Source: Obelidium mucronatum (lineage: Eukaryota; Chytridiomycota; Chytridiomycetes; Chytridiales; Chytriomycetaceae). From it: 64,000 nt of DNA. Below, piece after piece: positions 33,346 through 43,806 of this stretch (its first letter is position 1; every line of letters begins with the position of its first letter). The notes under the pieces were generated by a model. It had not been told where the DNA came from and searched no databases. It worked only from the letters and a program-made list of their open reading frames with translations. Position numbers and translations under genes: made by a program. The stretch lies in assembly GCA_025765595.1 (NCBI GenBank), contig JAIVFH010000049.1, positions 186,001-250,000 of the forward strand, given 5' to 3'.

Positions 33346-35045
33346 TCACTTCCGATTTGGACTTCCACCAATTCCAGGGGACGTGAACTCGACATATGGA
33401 CTCAATTCAAATTGTTCACGATTCAGGAGGTGAGGTTGCATTAGGGAAACTTCTCCCTCCCTTCCTGTGGTCGTGGGAGATGGTTTCGCCCCATCTGGAC
33501 TTGACGACGATGTTTTGAGATATTCTTTCATAGAGTCTGAATCGCTTGTGGAGACTCTGTGGTCATAAACAAACGAGCGAAGAACTTCTGTTGTAAAGTC
33601 GGTGCCCATAATGTTTTGTGGCGGTTGCTGTTGGAAAGACGATGGTGCAGGAGGAATGGGAAGGTCTTTTGTTGTGGCTGCAATTGATCCGTGAACTGTT
33701 TGATTGTTTTGTAAAGAGGAACGTGGGGATGGAAGTTGCATAGGTTTGTAAGTTGAAGGAGAAGAAACTAGCGGCTCTTCGAGAATTCCAGGAGGGGGAG
33801 GAGCACCTTTCGGTTGTGCTTGAAGAGTATCTTCAGCGATGGATCTACTCGTTGATGTTGATGTTGATGTGATTGCTATAGTCGATGGCGAGTTTGTTTG
33901 CTCGTATGAAGATGCTCTCTGGTAGTTGATTGTTGGGATGGGAGATTGTGATGGTGATTTGCTGTAGTTTGTAGGGCTACTTTGCTGTTGATGCTGTGGC
34001 TTGAATATCCCAAATCCTTTCAATCCCATCACTTTTGCGCGCAAATCATTCATGCTTTTTCGAATAACAGGAGACGTCACAGAACCAGGAGTGGTCGGAG
34101 TTGTTGAGTTAATTGAATTGTTCCTAATCGTCGAGTTCATGGTAGACATGGAATTTCGACTTGATTCATTTGATTCACTCCAGTATGAGGAATAGTTTGC
34201 TGAATTGGTTTGAGAATCGTGAATGGGTCTCTTTTGTACGGATTGAGAACGTCTATTGCTGGATACAATGTCCATGGATTTATAAAACGCATTTTCCCAT
34301 TTTTGATATTCCAGGGAGCTTGTAGCAGAGAATCTGAACTCGTTCTTTCCCTGACGAAGAGCAAATGTGCCAGGAAGTCCCAATTCCACCTCACTAATGT
34401 AATGATCGACAGTGTTGATGTTTATAAAGTGAGGAGCTTCTTGGCGTATCCCGGGTTCAATGATGATCAGGACAGGAGTTTTTTCAACAGCGGCCTGTAG
34501 TATCGCATTCACATTCACAGATCAGATCATAACAGAACAGAACAGCGCAGCTCATCCATTCCGCCAGTTACCTTTGTAATGTGTCCAAAGGCCATGCACA
34601 CTCGCTGGTCCATGATGTCTGGCACGAGCCCGTTGGCAAAGCCCCGATGAGCGCTCGCATCATTGTCGCCGACATCATCGCAGCCCTCGGGCGGCGCCAG
34701 CGGCCTGTGGTGGCTGGGCAGCGAGTGCAGAAAGACCCGCTCGTACAGCTCCTGGATGTCCGCTGTTGTTGTTGGGTAGGCGAGCAGCAGCTGCTTGCGG
34801 CGCTGCTGCTGCGGCGGCGGCTGCTCGAGGAACGCCGCCTTGCGCCGCGGCGCCGCAAGCAGTCCGGCCATCAGCAGGCACGAGTCGTCAAAGTGGTTCG
34901 GGTTCGGGTGGTTCGGGTGGTTCGGGTTAAAGTGGTTCGGGTCGCCAGAGTGGTTCGAGTTCCGCGACTGCGGCCGGCCGGCGGCGTTCGAGAAGCTCGA
35001 CGACGGTCGCCGCGGGCGGCTCTGGCTGCGCTGGCTGTACTCCAT
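33346..35045 (-). CDS. PH-domain-containing protein
   Basis: Exons 35045-34572 and 34494-33346 (77-nt intron, phase 0) encode about 540 aa. After a Pro/His-rich, GC-rich N-terminus there is a helical segment (LLLAYPTTTADIQELYERV). A PH-like domain follows from AFGHITK across the junction to ALRQGKNEFRFSATSSLEYQKWENAF, with the usual final Trp helix. The rest is Ser/Pro/Gln-rich and disordered, ending ELSPYVEFTSP. The PH domain suggests membrane or phosphoinositide recruitment. The partner and role are unknown. The first exon sits in a GC-rich island. Confidence 0.68.
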
Positions 35046-35228
35046 TGAACTGTTTCTATTTTTATCTCCAAAAATAATGCGTCTTCTTTCTCTCTCTGCT
35101 TCTCATCTGCTTTGAAATGCGATAAACCTTTGAAAAGTAAATCGTTTCAACAGTGAATGCGATGATGAATAATCGCCAATGTTCAATATGCAGCGGCAAG
35201 GCAAGAGAAAATTCAAAAAAAACTTTCA

Positions 35229-36138
35229 ATGAGAACATCATCATTGCAGCATCTCCCAAGTCCCCTGACAGCTGCTTCCAGCCATTCTCAGGATGCTCGA
35301 TTTGCCCGTACTCTCAGCCTCATATGCCCTCAGCTTGAGACGTTGGTTGATCAGCTGCATCTGACTTTGGTCGCAACTGTCGAATGCAGTCTTCAAGACT
35401 CTCCTTGCTACTTTAGCACAATAAGGCCTACCACCCTCGAAGAAAAGGTTTATTTTCTTAGTATTCACAATCGGTCGCGTCATACTTATTGTAATCTTTT
35501 CTTTCATAGCTGTCAAATGTTGTGTACCATCAACGTGTCAGTCTCTTGAATTCAGACCTTCATTCATCACGCGCTTTCAGAAATTATAGCAATCTTATTT
35601 CATGGATCTCATTTACTCTTTTCCTTATCGTTGTTGGAATCGGTTTAATGCTTTGGGTTAAACAAGTTGAAAATTTGGTTTTGAGTATTTTTTGCTTGTC
35701 CTTGGTGTTGCTTGTTTGATGTTTAGAATCTATGCTTTTTTGTCGAATCCAAAGGTGTGGTTTTTTTAAATTGATCGCCGAAGGCGGACATTCACCGCCG
35801 AAGGCGATGCATTCGGTTTTTCTTTTCTTCTCTTTTCGCTGAAGGCACCCCACCGAAAATACAATCTTACCGCCGAAGGCGGTGTATTCCTTCTGTTCAT
35901 AATTCATCAAACCACTCTCTTTCCTTCTTCTCACCTTTCTCAACTACTGTAGTACTTTGAAATTGGCACCAATGCATGCACTGAATGGTCAAATCAAGAT
36001 GAAACGAATGGAGTGAATCTCCTTTATCGCTTCAAACACGATCCTTATTCCAAAGTACCCAATGACTGCTGGATAGAAATCTATGAGCGAAAGCGAAAAG
36101 ACTCGAATGAGGAAAAGTTACCAACGTACACCCCTTAA
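35229..36138 (+). pseudogene. PYM family member B, broken by one frame shift
   Basis: Exons 35229-35447, 35510-35754 and 35953-36138 align with the family. Exon 1 carries CYFSTIRPTTLEEK. Exon 2 begins LSNVVYHQRVSLLNSDL and has the two hydrophobic segments. Exon 3 (YFEIGTNACTEWSNQD) starts after the family's phase-0 intron and ends KLPTYTP. One base is missing from a T run at about 35689-35694 in exon 2, after which the correct frame continues to the splice site. This is either a recent pseudogene or an assembly error. The N-terminus lacks the PPxY block seen in C-F. Confidence 0.6.
35776..35882. repeat. Cluster of small GC-rich palindromes in a PYM-B intron
   Basis: CGCCGAAGGCG-type palindromes (stem CCGCC/GGCGG, loop GAA) occur at about 35776-35786, 35795-35806 and 35870-35882, with a degenerate copy near 35837-35847. 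They sit in an otherwise AT-rich intron. Their shape recalls GC-rich hairpin elements known from fungal mitochondrial DNA; that link is only by resemblance. Confidence 0.6.
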
Positions 36139-36286
36139 ATAAACCAGAATCTATGATTTATATAATTCTTTTTTTGGAATGTAAAGGTGGACAAGAATAT
36201 TTCCTCCATAATTATATGGGTTACCAAAAATAAATCCCAAGTCATTATTAACTCAATTACCTCTGACCAAAAAAAAAACATTCATT

Positions 36287-37556
36287 ATGCCAACAAGCGC
36301 TTCACAATCCCCGGCCGAACGACTCTTTCGGGCTGGAGGATTCACATTCTTTTTCTTTATCGTTGAGTTTTCAGCCGGATGGTATTGTGGGAGTATGGCC
36401 ATCGTTTCAGAAGCAATGACCTTATTGGTTGATGTTCTGGGGTTCTTGGTCGCTTTCACCGCCGTCAAAATCGCAGAGAGGGAATCCACAAATGGTATCT
36501 ATAACCAGCAAAGCTGGAGCGATATATCTGGCTTGATATTCAACATTTTTACCCTAGAATATACTTGGGGGCTGAAAAGGGCAGAAATAATCGGAGCGCT
36601 GATTACTATTCTTTTGAACTGGTAATATTCCTTGGGCACATCGGGGGGAAAAGAAATCATCTGCGGATTCGCCGGATTGCTCACGAACTATTTTTTTACT
36701 TGAAGGATTCTTGCGTTGGGGTTATTTGAAGAAGGATTCTTTCTGCTACAAACCCCAGAACCTGTTGAAGCCCATGTCATGTTAATCACAGCATCAGTGG
36801 ATTTAGTTCGAAGCGTTGCAATGATTCTGTTGCTGAAGGGCCCATCGGAGCATGTGTCTAGTTCATATGAACAAGTCGAAGAACTGCCGGTCCACTTGAC
36901 AGCCACAAAATACGCAGCAAGCAATATAAACGTAATGGTAGCAGTTGTTAACACGATCGCGGATTTGATGGGGTCTCTTTCAATTGTTTTGGCTGCGTTA
37001 CTGCTCCTTTGGAAACCGGATTGGGTGATTCTTGATCCGCTTTGTACGCTGCTTGTTGGAACAGTTACGCTTTTAGCTCCTTTTGCACTTTTGGGCAGGA
37101 ACTTGCGGGTGTTATTGGAAGGTGATTTGGACCATTAGATTTGGGATATTGATGAGGTACTAAATCAAAAGATTCACTTCAAATACTCAAGGAACACCAA
37201 TGCATCTGGATATTGAAGCTATAAAAAGCACATTGCTAATGATTCCAGCCATCAAGAATATTGATTTGATCCGTGTGTGGTCTTTGACTGAAGGCAGGGA
37301 TTGTTGCGCTGTTGTTTTGAGCGTTTGCGAAGATGATATTCAAAAGATTCATGTTTTGGAATCATTCAACGAAAAGAGCGATATGGGAAATGCTATTCAT
37401 GTGGATACCGTTGATTGGAGTTTGAGGCAGAAGGACTCGACGGAGAGGAGGAAGGAATTTCGAGATTCTTACAACGATGTTATCGCTCTCGTGAGGCATC
37501 GATTACAGAGTATCTATGGAATCGAGGACACTTTTGTGGAAGTAAAGATGCTCTAA
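36287..37556 (+). CDS. Divergent CDF (zinc-transporter-like) protein
   Basis: Exons 36287-36494, 36558-36621, 36706-37121 and 37192-37556 encode 350 aa with phases that close exactly. Cation-diffusion-facilitator features include SMAIVSEAMTLLVDVLG in TM2, the YTWGLKRAEIIGALI signature, a TM5 segment NTIADLMGS, and a C-terminal domain with LLEGTPMHLDIEAIKSTLL and IDLIRVWSLTEG. Zn2+-type CDFs have HxxxD in TM2 and TM5. Here these positions read TxxxD and NxxxD, so metal specificity or transport itself is doubtful. There is no His-rich loop. It ends 4 nt before the next gene's ATG. Confidence 0.78.
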
Positions 37557-37560
37557 CTGC

Positions 37561-38460
37561 ATGCCAAAAAAGATGTCAAATCAAAATGTACAAGGTGCAA
37601 CTGCTGCACCAGCCCCCAACCCTTCTCAACCTGCGAGTCCTCCTCCCAACTCCGTCGCAATAGAAATGACAGCCTTACCACCAGCCTCAAATGATGCAAA
37701 TCCAAGAGATCAACCCCCGGCCTTTGACTCAAGCTTTATCACTTCCCCTCCCGCCACCACTGCCGCCACCAACATTGAGGAACCCCCGCCTCCTGTATAT
37801 GACGGCCCAATACCCTACGGAACAGTCCTACTCGCTGTAATTCCTCTTGAATTTGCCAATGCCCCATCCTTCTTCAACAACAACCGACCACAAAGGCTTG
37901 AAGACAAGATCCCAAACCTGACATACCTCACAAGAATGAATGAACTCAATGTAGAGCTCTCGAAACCTGAAAGCCAAAAGAGTATTCAATTTATGCGAAG
38001 ATATGGAACAATCGTTTTGTCTGTGTCGGCAGTCTTTGTCATTTTGGCAGTTGTACTGTACTTTTTATTTGGATCTACGAAGGCATCTAATTATACATTG
38101 GCGCCGTTACTTGTGCCTTTGATTCTGTTTACAACGATTCCAACAACTGCCAAGGTTCGTTTTTCTTTGGTTATTACAAATACACCTTATCGCTTGTCAA
38201 GCAACATTTTGGTAATTAACCCACTCTTTATTTCTCTCTTTTTTGCTTCTAAAAAGTACGTTCGTATTGTCGAGACATTTGCGTATAAATGGACCAAAGA
38301 AGATGAAAGTCAAGGGATCAATCTTATATACTCTGTCAAAAAGAATCGACCTAATGGCGGTCAAACGCTGATTGACGTCAAGTTGGCGATTTTTGAGAAG
38401 CAGACTTTTTCTATGGGGCAGAGTTTGGAAACAGAGGCGTTGCCGACTTATTCTACTTGA
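37561..38460 (+). CDS. PYM family member C
   Basis: Exons 37561-38154 and 38257-38460 encode 265 aa; the 102-nt intron is a multiple of three and lacks stops, so retention would also give an open frame. The N-terminus is Pro/Ala/Asn-rich, followed by PPPPVYDGPIPYG (a PPxY motif), LLAVIPLEFANAPSFF, RPQRLEDKIPNLTYLTRMN, two TM segments (about residues 151-197) separated by a short loop, then YVRIVETFAYKWTKED and the end ALPTYST. This is the most typical member. The ATG at 37573 is an alternative start. Both lie almost on top of the CDF stop. Confidence 0.78.
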   Translation: MPKKMSNQNVQGATAAPAPNPSQPASPPPNSVAIEMTALPPASNDANPRDQPPAFDSSFITSPPATTAATNIEEPPPPVYDGPIPYGTVLLAVIPLEFANAPSFFNNNRPQRLEDKIPNLTYLTRMNELNVELSKPESQKSIQFMRRYGTIVLSVSAVFVILAVVLYFLFGSTKASNYTLAPLLVPLILFTTIPTTAKVRFSLVITNTPYRLSSNILVINPLFISLFFASKKYVRIVETFAYKWTKEDESQGINLIYSVKKNRPNGGQTLIDVKLAIFEKQTFSMGQSLETEALPTYST

Positions 38461-38792
38461 TTAATGAAATGTATTTACCAGTAAAAGAAATCTCATGTGT
38501 TTTTTGTACTTTTAATTGAATGCGTATTATTGTCGATGTCAAATAGATTAATTGACTAGGAGGGTTTTTTTTGGTTGGGTTTGGAGCCTACACCACTGCT
38601 TGGCTGTTGTACTGACATGAAAGTAGACTTTGATATAGCACAAGTGCTTATTGACAGCTTCAAACCGCCGCAATCAAAAAACCGGTTTTAACATTTTGGT
38701 CTGACATTTGGTGGGGAATGGAGATCTCAGAGTGTTTTAAAATATCTCCACAGCCAATCAAAAAGCAAAAGTTCAGCAAAATAGCATTTAAG
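38461..38792. other. Intergenic spacer between PYM-C and PYM-D
   Basis: AT-rich sequence. An in-frame upstream ATG at 38718 could extend PYM-D by 25 residues; the ATG at 38793 fits its neighbours better. I see nothing else. Confidence 0.45.
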
Positions 38793-39016
38793 ATGTCCTC
38801 CCAACCATCGACGACCCTTGAAATGACTGCTCTGCCAGCTGCCACACCAGGATCTGATACAATCAATGTACAAGCCGCTTATGCTACTACCGGTCCAGCA
38901 ATCTCTGAACTACCTCCTCCTGAATACGATGGCCCTATTCCTTTCGGTTCAGTGCTACTCGCTGTTGTTCCTCTTGATTTTGCGAATGCGCCGGCGTTCT
39001 TTAGCAACGTTCGCCC
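38793..39016 (+). pseudogene. PYM family member D, 5' part (interrupted)
   Basis: MSSQPSTTLEMTALP parallels the VAIEMTALP segment of member C. PPPEYDGPIPFG carries PPxY, and LLAVVPLDFANAPAFFSNVRP follows. The frame is cut after the P of RP by the transposon at 39017; GTTCGCCC (39009-39016) is the left target duplication. Counting one duplication copy, the frame continues exactly into 42062. Confidence 0.85.
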
Positions 39017-39128
39017 GAGAATGTAGACCGAACGGTAGGACGTCCGAACGGCTTCTTTCGGTGACAGGAGGTTGAGAGAGGTGGTGGGCGGGTCTTTCGA
39101 CCGAATAGAAAAATAAAAATCAAATCGA

Positions 39129-40834
39129 ATGAAGTCAAACCCACCCGAACCAACTCATGCGCAGCTCGCATCACTCACGGGCGCTTTACTTCAGCAACGC
39201 GACGCTATTGGCACCGATATTCGCAGGGCACCATCTGTCGCAATCGCTGTATCGAAACGAAAGCATCTGCAAACCATCTTTGCCACACTCGCAGCAGCAA
39301 TGTCTCTCCCTCTCGACTATATTTTCTCACATGCCGATGCCATGCTTCAGCAAGGCTGTTTTGAATCGTCAATTGATGTGGCTGTTGAGCGTGTCATCTG
39401 TAATCCAGCAGCCAAATGCTTTGAGTGTATGCGCAGTTTAGTCACGCGAAACAGCCAAAACGTCAAGATTATCACAATGAATGGCGTTGAATCCGCGCAA
39501 TATTTACCGAAGTTCTGCCAAAATCGCTTGTGTCGTTGGGGTGCCTTTGATGTGGACTCTTGTGTGTTTAAGGACAAGGAAGGCTCTGTACGTCTCTACT
39601 ATCAGATGGAGATTATCAAGACACGGGGATATATTTTTCTCAATGACAAATATTTGATTACATGGGATACATTGGAGTGGCTCTGTGTTGACGTCGTGAA
39701 GGATTTGAAGTTAGTAGTTGTTCTAAATGTAAATAAACACTTATTCATTAAATTATTAAATAAATAAACACTCAAAAATAGAGCTAAATTTTGGACATCG
39801 CAACAAATGTATCGTAATAAGTTTGGTCAAAATGCATTGCCTGCTCCTGCGGATTCAGCATTATTCAAGCGTGCATTCGTTCTTTTTGGTTTTCTACGAC
39901 TTGCAGAGTGGATAAAATCACATACATCCTTTACAAATAGTGCCCCTGGACTCGTGACACCCGAAGGATTTGCGATTGTTCGTATTGTAGTTGGCGGAGA
40001 CACAAAAACTATGGATGATTTGGAGGAAGGAATGCTCCTCTATTCTCAATGGTTTGAATCTTACTTTGTTGTCAAAAACAAACACTCGTGTGAGTTGTGT
40101 CACCAAGTTGGCTTGCATGAGGAGGTACTCTCTGCAATTGTAGATGATGGAAAAGTAATGGGTGTGTATTTCCCTTGTATTCTGATCCCTTGTATTCTGT
40201 TCTTGACAATGAAGCTGATACTAACAATGCCGAAAATAGGACATCGAGTTTGCCCAATTCGCCCCTGCAAGCTTCCACTTGTTAACAACAAAGTCGGGTT
40301 TTGTCAGCAACATGAAGCTGAAGCAGCCACTTGCTTTGTGTATGGGTGCAGTCAGCAGCGTCGCAAGTTTGAGGCCAGTGGATTTGGAAATGCACAGAAA
40401 GCATCACAAGTGTACGCGTGCGGTAATCAAAGTCACATTGAAATTGAGACTCAAGTCAGAGCCAAAGGGGTTGACCCGGCAAACAAATTCTACAATCGAA
40501 AGCAAGCCACACAAAGACGCGGGAAGAACATTAAGTCAACGCAGGTTGGGCCATTTTATTTATTCAATTTTGGACTCAGTTACTTACTGTTTGCGGCTTG
40601 CAGGTGTCTACGTGTCACCAAGAGCGTCACGAAGCTCCACAGACTGGGTTCGTCAAGTTTGGAATGCACGAGTACTTTCTGCCTTGCCTATTTACTCTTG
40701 TGTGGAGCTGTGGTGTGATTGCAAATGTCCGAAAGATGTATACGTTCGAGTCGACTGATGATATCATCTTGCTTCTTGTCGAAACATTTGAAATAGGCCC
40801 ACAAAGACCAATTGGAGACCGAACTGGTGAATGA
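39129..40834 (+). CDS. CxC5/CxC6-like cysteine-cluster protein associated with KDZ transposons
   Basis: Exons begin at 39129; a junction joins about 39711 to 39781 (reading KDLKAKFWTSQQMYR), with others near 40156-40240 and 40543-40603. The first part has a CxC5-like segment (YLPKFCQNRLCRWG, then YFLNDKYLITWD-like residues). The middle has paired clusters KHSCELCHQ, CPIRPCKLPLVNNKVGFCQQHE and CFVYGCSQQ, as in CxC6. The last exon has HEYFLPCLFTLVWSCGVIANVRKMYTFES, like the conserved end of these proteins. Such proteins accompany KDZ transposases in fungi; their biochemical role is unknown. Confidence 0.68.
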
Positions 40835-41880
40835 GCTCCTGAAGAAATAGAGTCCTCTGACCCAAACTCCAGTGAGACTCGTGAATCACCCACAGGACCA
40901 TCGAAAAGTAATCTTGTGGGGCACATTTGTTGTGTAGCAAGCGCCAAAGGAGACAATGGCAACTTATGGATGAAGGCTTCGTTGAAGCTTGTGGCAAACA
41001 TGACTGGTGGTTTTGGGGGAGCCATATTCTCTGGCAATAGGCTTGAGCAGGGTTTGGTTTTGTAGGAGACTACTGGTTGCCGAGGATTGGATACGCTGGA
41101 GATGGTTGGTTGTGGTTGAGAAAGTTGATTTTGCCAAATGAGCTGAGTGTTCCGAGAGTTGTTGCTTTGCCAAAGATCTAATTTTTGATTTAGCAACACT
41201 TTCAGTGGGCCAAATATAATACTTACTGGATATGGCACGCATTAATACAGCATTAAAGATCTCCTTGGAGGCATAGTTTGTAGAGGTTGGGTAAGGGATG
41301 CACAGTAAACATGCCATCTGACGAGCTTGGGCTATATCCAGTCCAGCAATACTGCTGGCAACGTCTTTAATGCTGCTCCCATCGCAAGCAAAGAAGGAAG
41401 GCATTTGAAGGGATCCTGAGGCAAAGATGACTTCGTATTTTGAATCTGAGTTGATGTGTCTGAAACGTCTGGTTGGCAACAGTTTGCAATGATAAATAGA
41501 CCCACATACCTGATGATTTGGTCAAACCAATCGATCCAGCCCATTCTATTGAACTTGGTGTTGGTGAGCTTCTTTTGCTCAACTGATAGAAATCCAAGCA
41601 TGTCCAAGATGGCAATTGTACCAGCAACCGAGTTTGAGTGCTTGTTGCTTGTCATGTACCAGTCAAAAGCTTTGGTTGGCTTCACGCCATTTGGATAAAT
41701 GGCATTCATGTTGTAGCCATTGATTTCGTCAGCCTTGTGGACTTGCTCTGCCAAGCAGATGCCTGCGTTTACAAGGGTTTGCTGCGAAAAACCAAATTCG
41801 ACACGTGTAACAGTTTCCTTTGCTGTAGGAGGCGGCTCGGGGAGTGTGATTCCGGCGGTACGGCGGGTTGTTGGTGGCAT
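40830..41880 (-). CDS. Minus-strand transposon gene of unknown family
   Basis: This gene starts MPPTTRRTAGITLPEPPP and is convergent with the CxC gene. An exon to about 41510 (ending WFDQIIR before a GTATGT donor) is followed by one with DIAQARQMACLLCIPYP to about 41230, then a Ser/Thr-rich part with LPPENM-like and FATSFNEAFIHKLPLSP segments. Frames at the first junction do not close as read. The 3' end is uncertain and may overlap the CxC gene antisense. I do not recognise a domain. Its place inside the element suggests an accessory or DNA-binding role, by inference only. Confidence 0.4.
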
Positions 41881-42061
41881 TCGGTCAACTCTATTTGTAT
41901 TCGGTTATTTTATTTTTATTTTTTGAAACCGAATAAAGATCCTAACCGAACAGGCTAGGGGCCGAATTGAGGCCGAATTCCCGCCCGAACGACACCGAAT
42001 CACACTGCGAAAGGCGCCCGAATCGGCCTTACAACTGTACGGTGCAGTATCTGGTTCGCCC

Positions 42062-42591
42062 TGCAAGGCTTGAGGAAAAGATCCCAAACCTGACGTTCCT
42101 CACCCGAATCAATGAACTTAATACCGAGCTTTTCCAGCCCGAAAACCAGCAGAGCATTCAATTTATGCGAAGATATGGAACTATGGTAGTGGCGGTGTCA
42201 TCATTTGTTGTCATTGTGATTGTTCTTCTCTACTTTGTGATCCCGTCTACCAAATCCTCATATTTTGCTTTAACGCCGTTAATTGTGGCGGTGGCTCTCT
42301 TTACAACGATTCCAACGAGTGCGAAGGTAAGTACACTCCGTCGTTTTATTTTTGAGCCCTTTTTAACGCTAACCCTAACATACAATATAGTATGTCAGAG
42401 TTGTTGAAACTTTTGCATCCAAGTGGACACAAGAAGACGAGAGTCAAGGAATTAACCTCCAATATGCCATAAAAGCGAGTCGACCCAATGGACAAACCAT
42501 AATCGATGTCAAGTTGGCGATTTTTGAGAAAGTAACATTTTCGGGTGTCCAGATTGTGGAATCTGAGGGTTTACCAACTTACGTCAAGTGA
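42062..42591 (+). pseudogene. PYM family member D, 3' part (interrupted)
   Basis: The continuation after the transposon starts ARLEEKIPNLTFLTRINELN and has two TM segments (about 42180-42326). The phase-0 intron is at the family position (42327-42390). The last exon (YVRVVETFASKWTQED) ends GLPTYVK. Without the insert the protein would be 229 aa with all family features intact. The break is therefore young. Intron sequence includes a short CTAACCCTAAC stretch at 42369-42379. Confidence 0.85.
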
Positions 42592-42695
42592 CTGTCGAAT
42601 TAAGAACATACCTTTTTTCTTAGTGTGACTTTGGATTTACATGATAAAACTATTTTAGAACTAATTCTAGAAGGGAAGTTTATAAATAGATTGGA

Positions 42696-43599
42696 ATGGG
42701 ATCAACGGTCCCACCAGCTACAGATACATCTGTACATTATTCTACAGGCTCTATTTCTGGGCGGCTGAGAAATGACACTGCAATCGAAATGAACTCACAA
42801 GACATCAATCGGTCACCACCAAGCCCACCAATAAGTGGGAATACTCCACCGCTCATTTTCGGCTCGGATTCATCGCCTCCTGATACTACGAATGAAGCAG
42901 ATGCTCCCCCAGATTATGAAGGATTGATTCCGTCTGGGTTGAATCTCTTGGCAGTTGTTCGAATGGAATTTGATAAGCAAGGGACCTATTTCAGGTATTT
43001 TATCACTTAAGTCACACAAAATACTGACAGTGCCACTCCTGTTTTTGCTCGCTCAGTCCTGAAAGACCTCATCGATTGGAAGAAAAGATTCCGAACTTGA
43101 CGTATTCAACACGCATGAAATCCCTGAACGCAGAATTGGGTCTCACCGAAAATCAAAACAGTATTCAGTATTTGAAATATTTTGGATGGGCAATTCTTGT
43201 TGTTGCAATCAACTGTGTGATTGTGTCAACGGTGCTATATTTTGTTGTTTCCAAGGACTCTGGGTACAGCAATTTCACGTGGGCTCCTATTGCGATTCCC
43301 GTGTTGCTTATTGCAATGGTGCCTACAACTGCAAAGGTTTGAGCTTTTTTCACTTATCAGTGAACCCAACTCACACCCTTTCCGTGACTTACAAGTACCT
43401 CGAAGTTATTGAAAACCACGTAAAGAGATGGACAAAAGAGGATCAAGAGATCGGAATTAACTTGACATATTCGACTCAAGCGATTCGTGTTAGTGGGAAG
43501 GGAACTTTGATTCACGTCAAGATTCTTGTGTTTGAAAAGACTATGTTTGCTGGTGAGAATCAAATATGTGGGGAGGCGTTGCCAACCTACTCAACGTGA
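42696..43599 (+). CDS. PYM family member E
   Basis: Exons 42696-42994, 43057-43336 and 43396-43599 encode 260 aa. This member has an extra intron inside the FF/RP region. PPxY is in APPDYEGLIPSG. The family block is RLEEKIPNLTYSTRMKSLN; the TM pair is WAILVVAINCVIVSTVLYFVV and a segment ending VPTTAK. After the shared phase-0 intron comes YLEVIENHVKRWTKED. The C-terminus is ALPTYST, identical to member C. Confidence 0.77.
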
Positions 43600-43806
43600 T
43601 TATGGAAAAAGAAATGTATACAAGTTTGGTTTGGTTTTTTTTTTTCTTTTTCACTTGGAACTTGGCAAAAACCAGCCACCTCGACCTGAAAACCGCCCAG
43701 ATCACAGTCTGGCTTATAAATAAATTTAACAGGAGACCATAATGTTCAGCTGTGGCAGTGAAACAAAGCAAGCGAAGTAGAATACCAAAAGTTAACTCGA
43801 AAAGGC

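Larger units (their letters stand above)
39017..42053. mobile_element. 3,037-bp DNA transposon with a KDZ-associated CxC gene
   Basis: The insert lies between two copies of the 8-mer GTTCGCCC (39009-39016, 42054-42061), inside PYM-D, whose frame is restored by removing the insert plus one copy. The outer ends show weak inverted similarity: GAGAATGTAGACCGAAC on the left against CAGATACTGCACCGTAC on the right complement. It encodes a plus-strand CxC5/CxC6-type protein and a convergent minus-strand gene. Eight-bp duplications and CxC cysteine clusters are known features of KDZ (Kyakuja-Dileera-Zisupton) elements. No KDZ transposase core is visible, so it may be non-autonomous. Confidence 0.82.
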
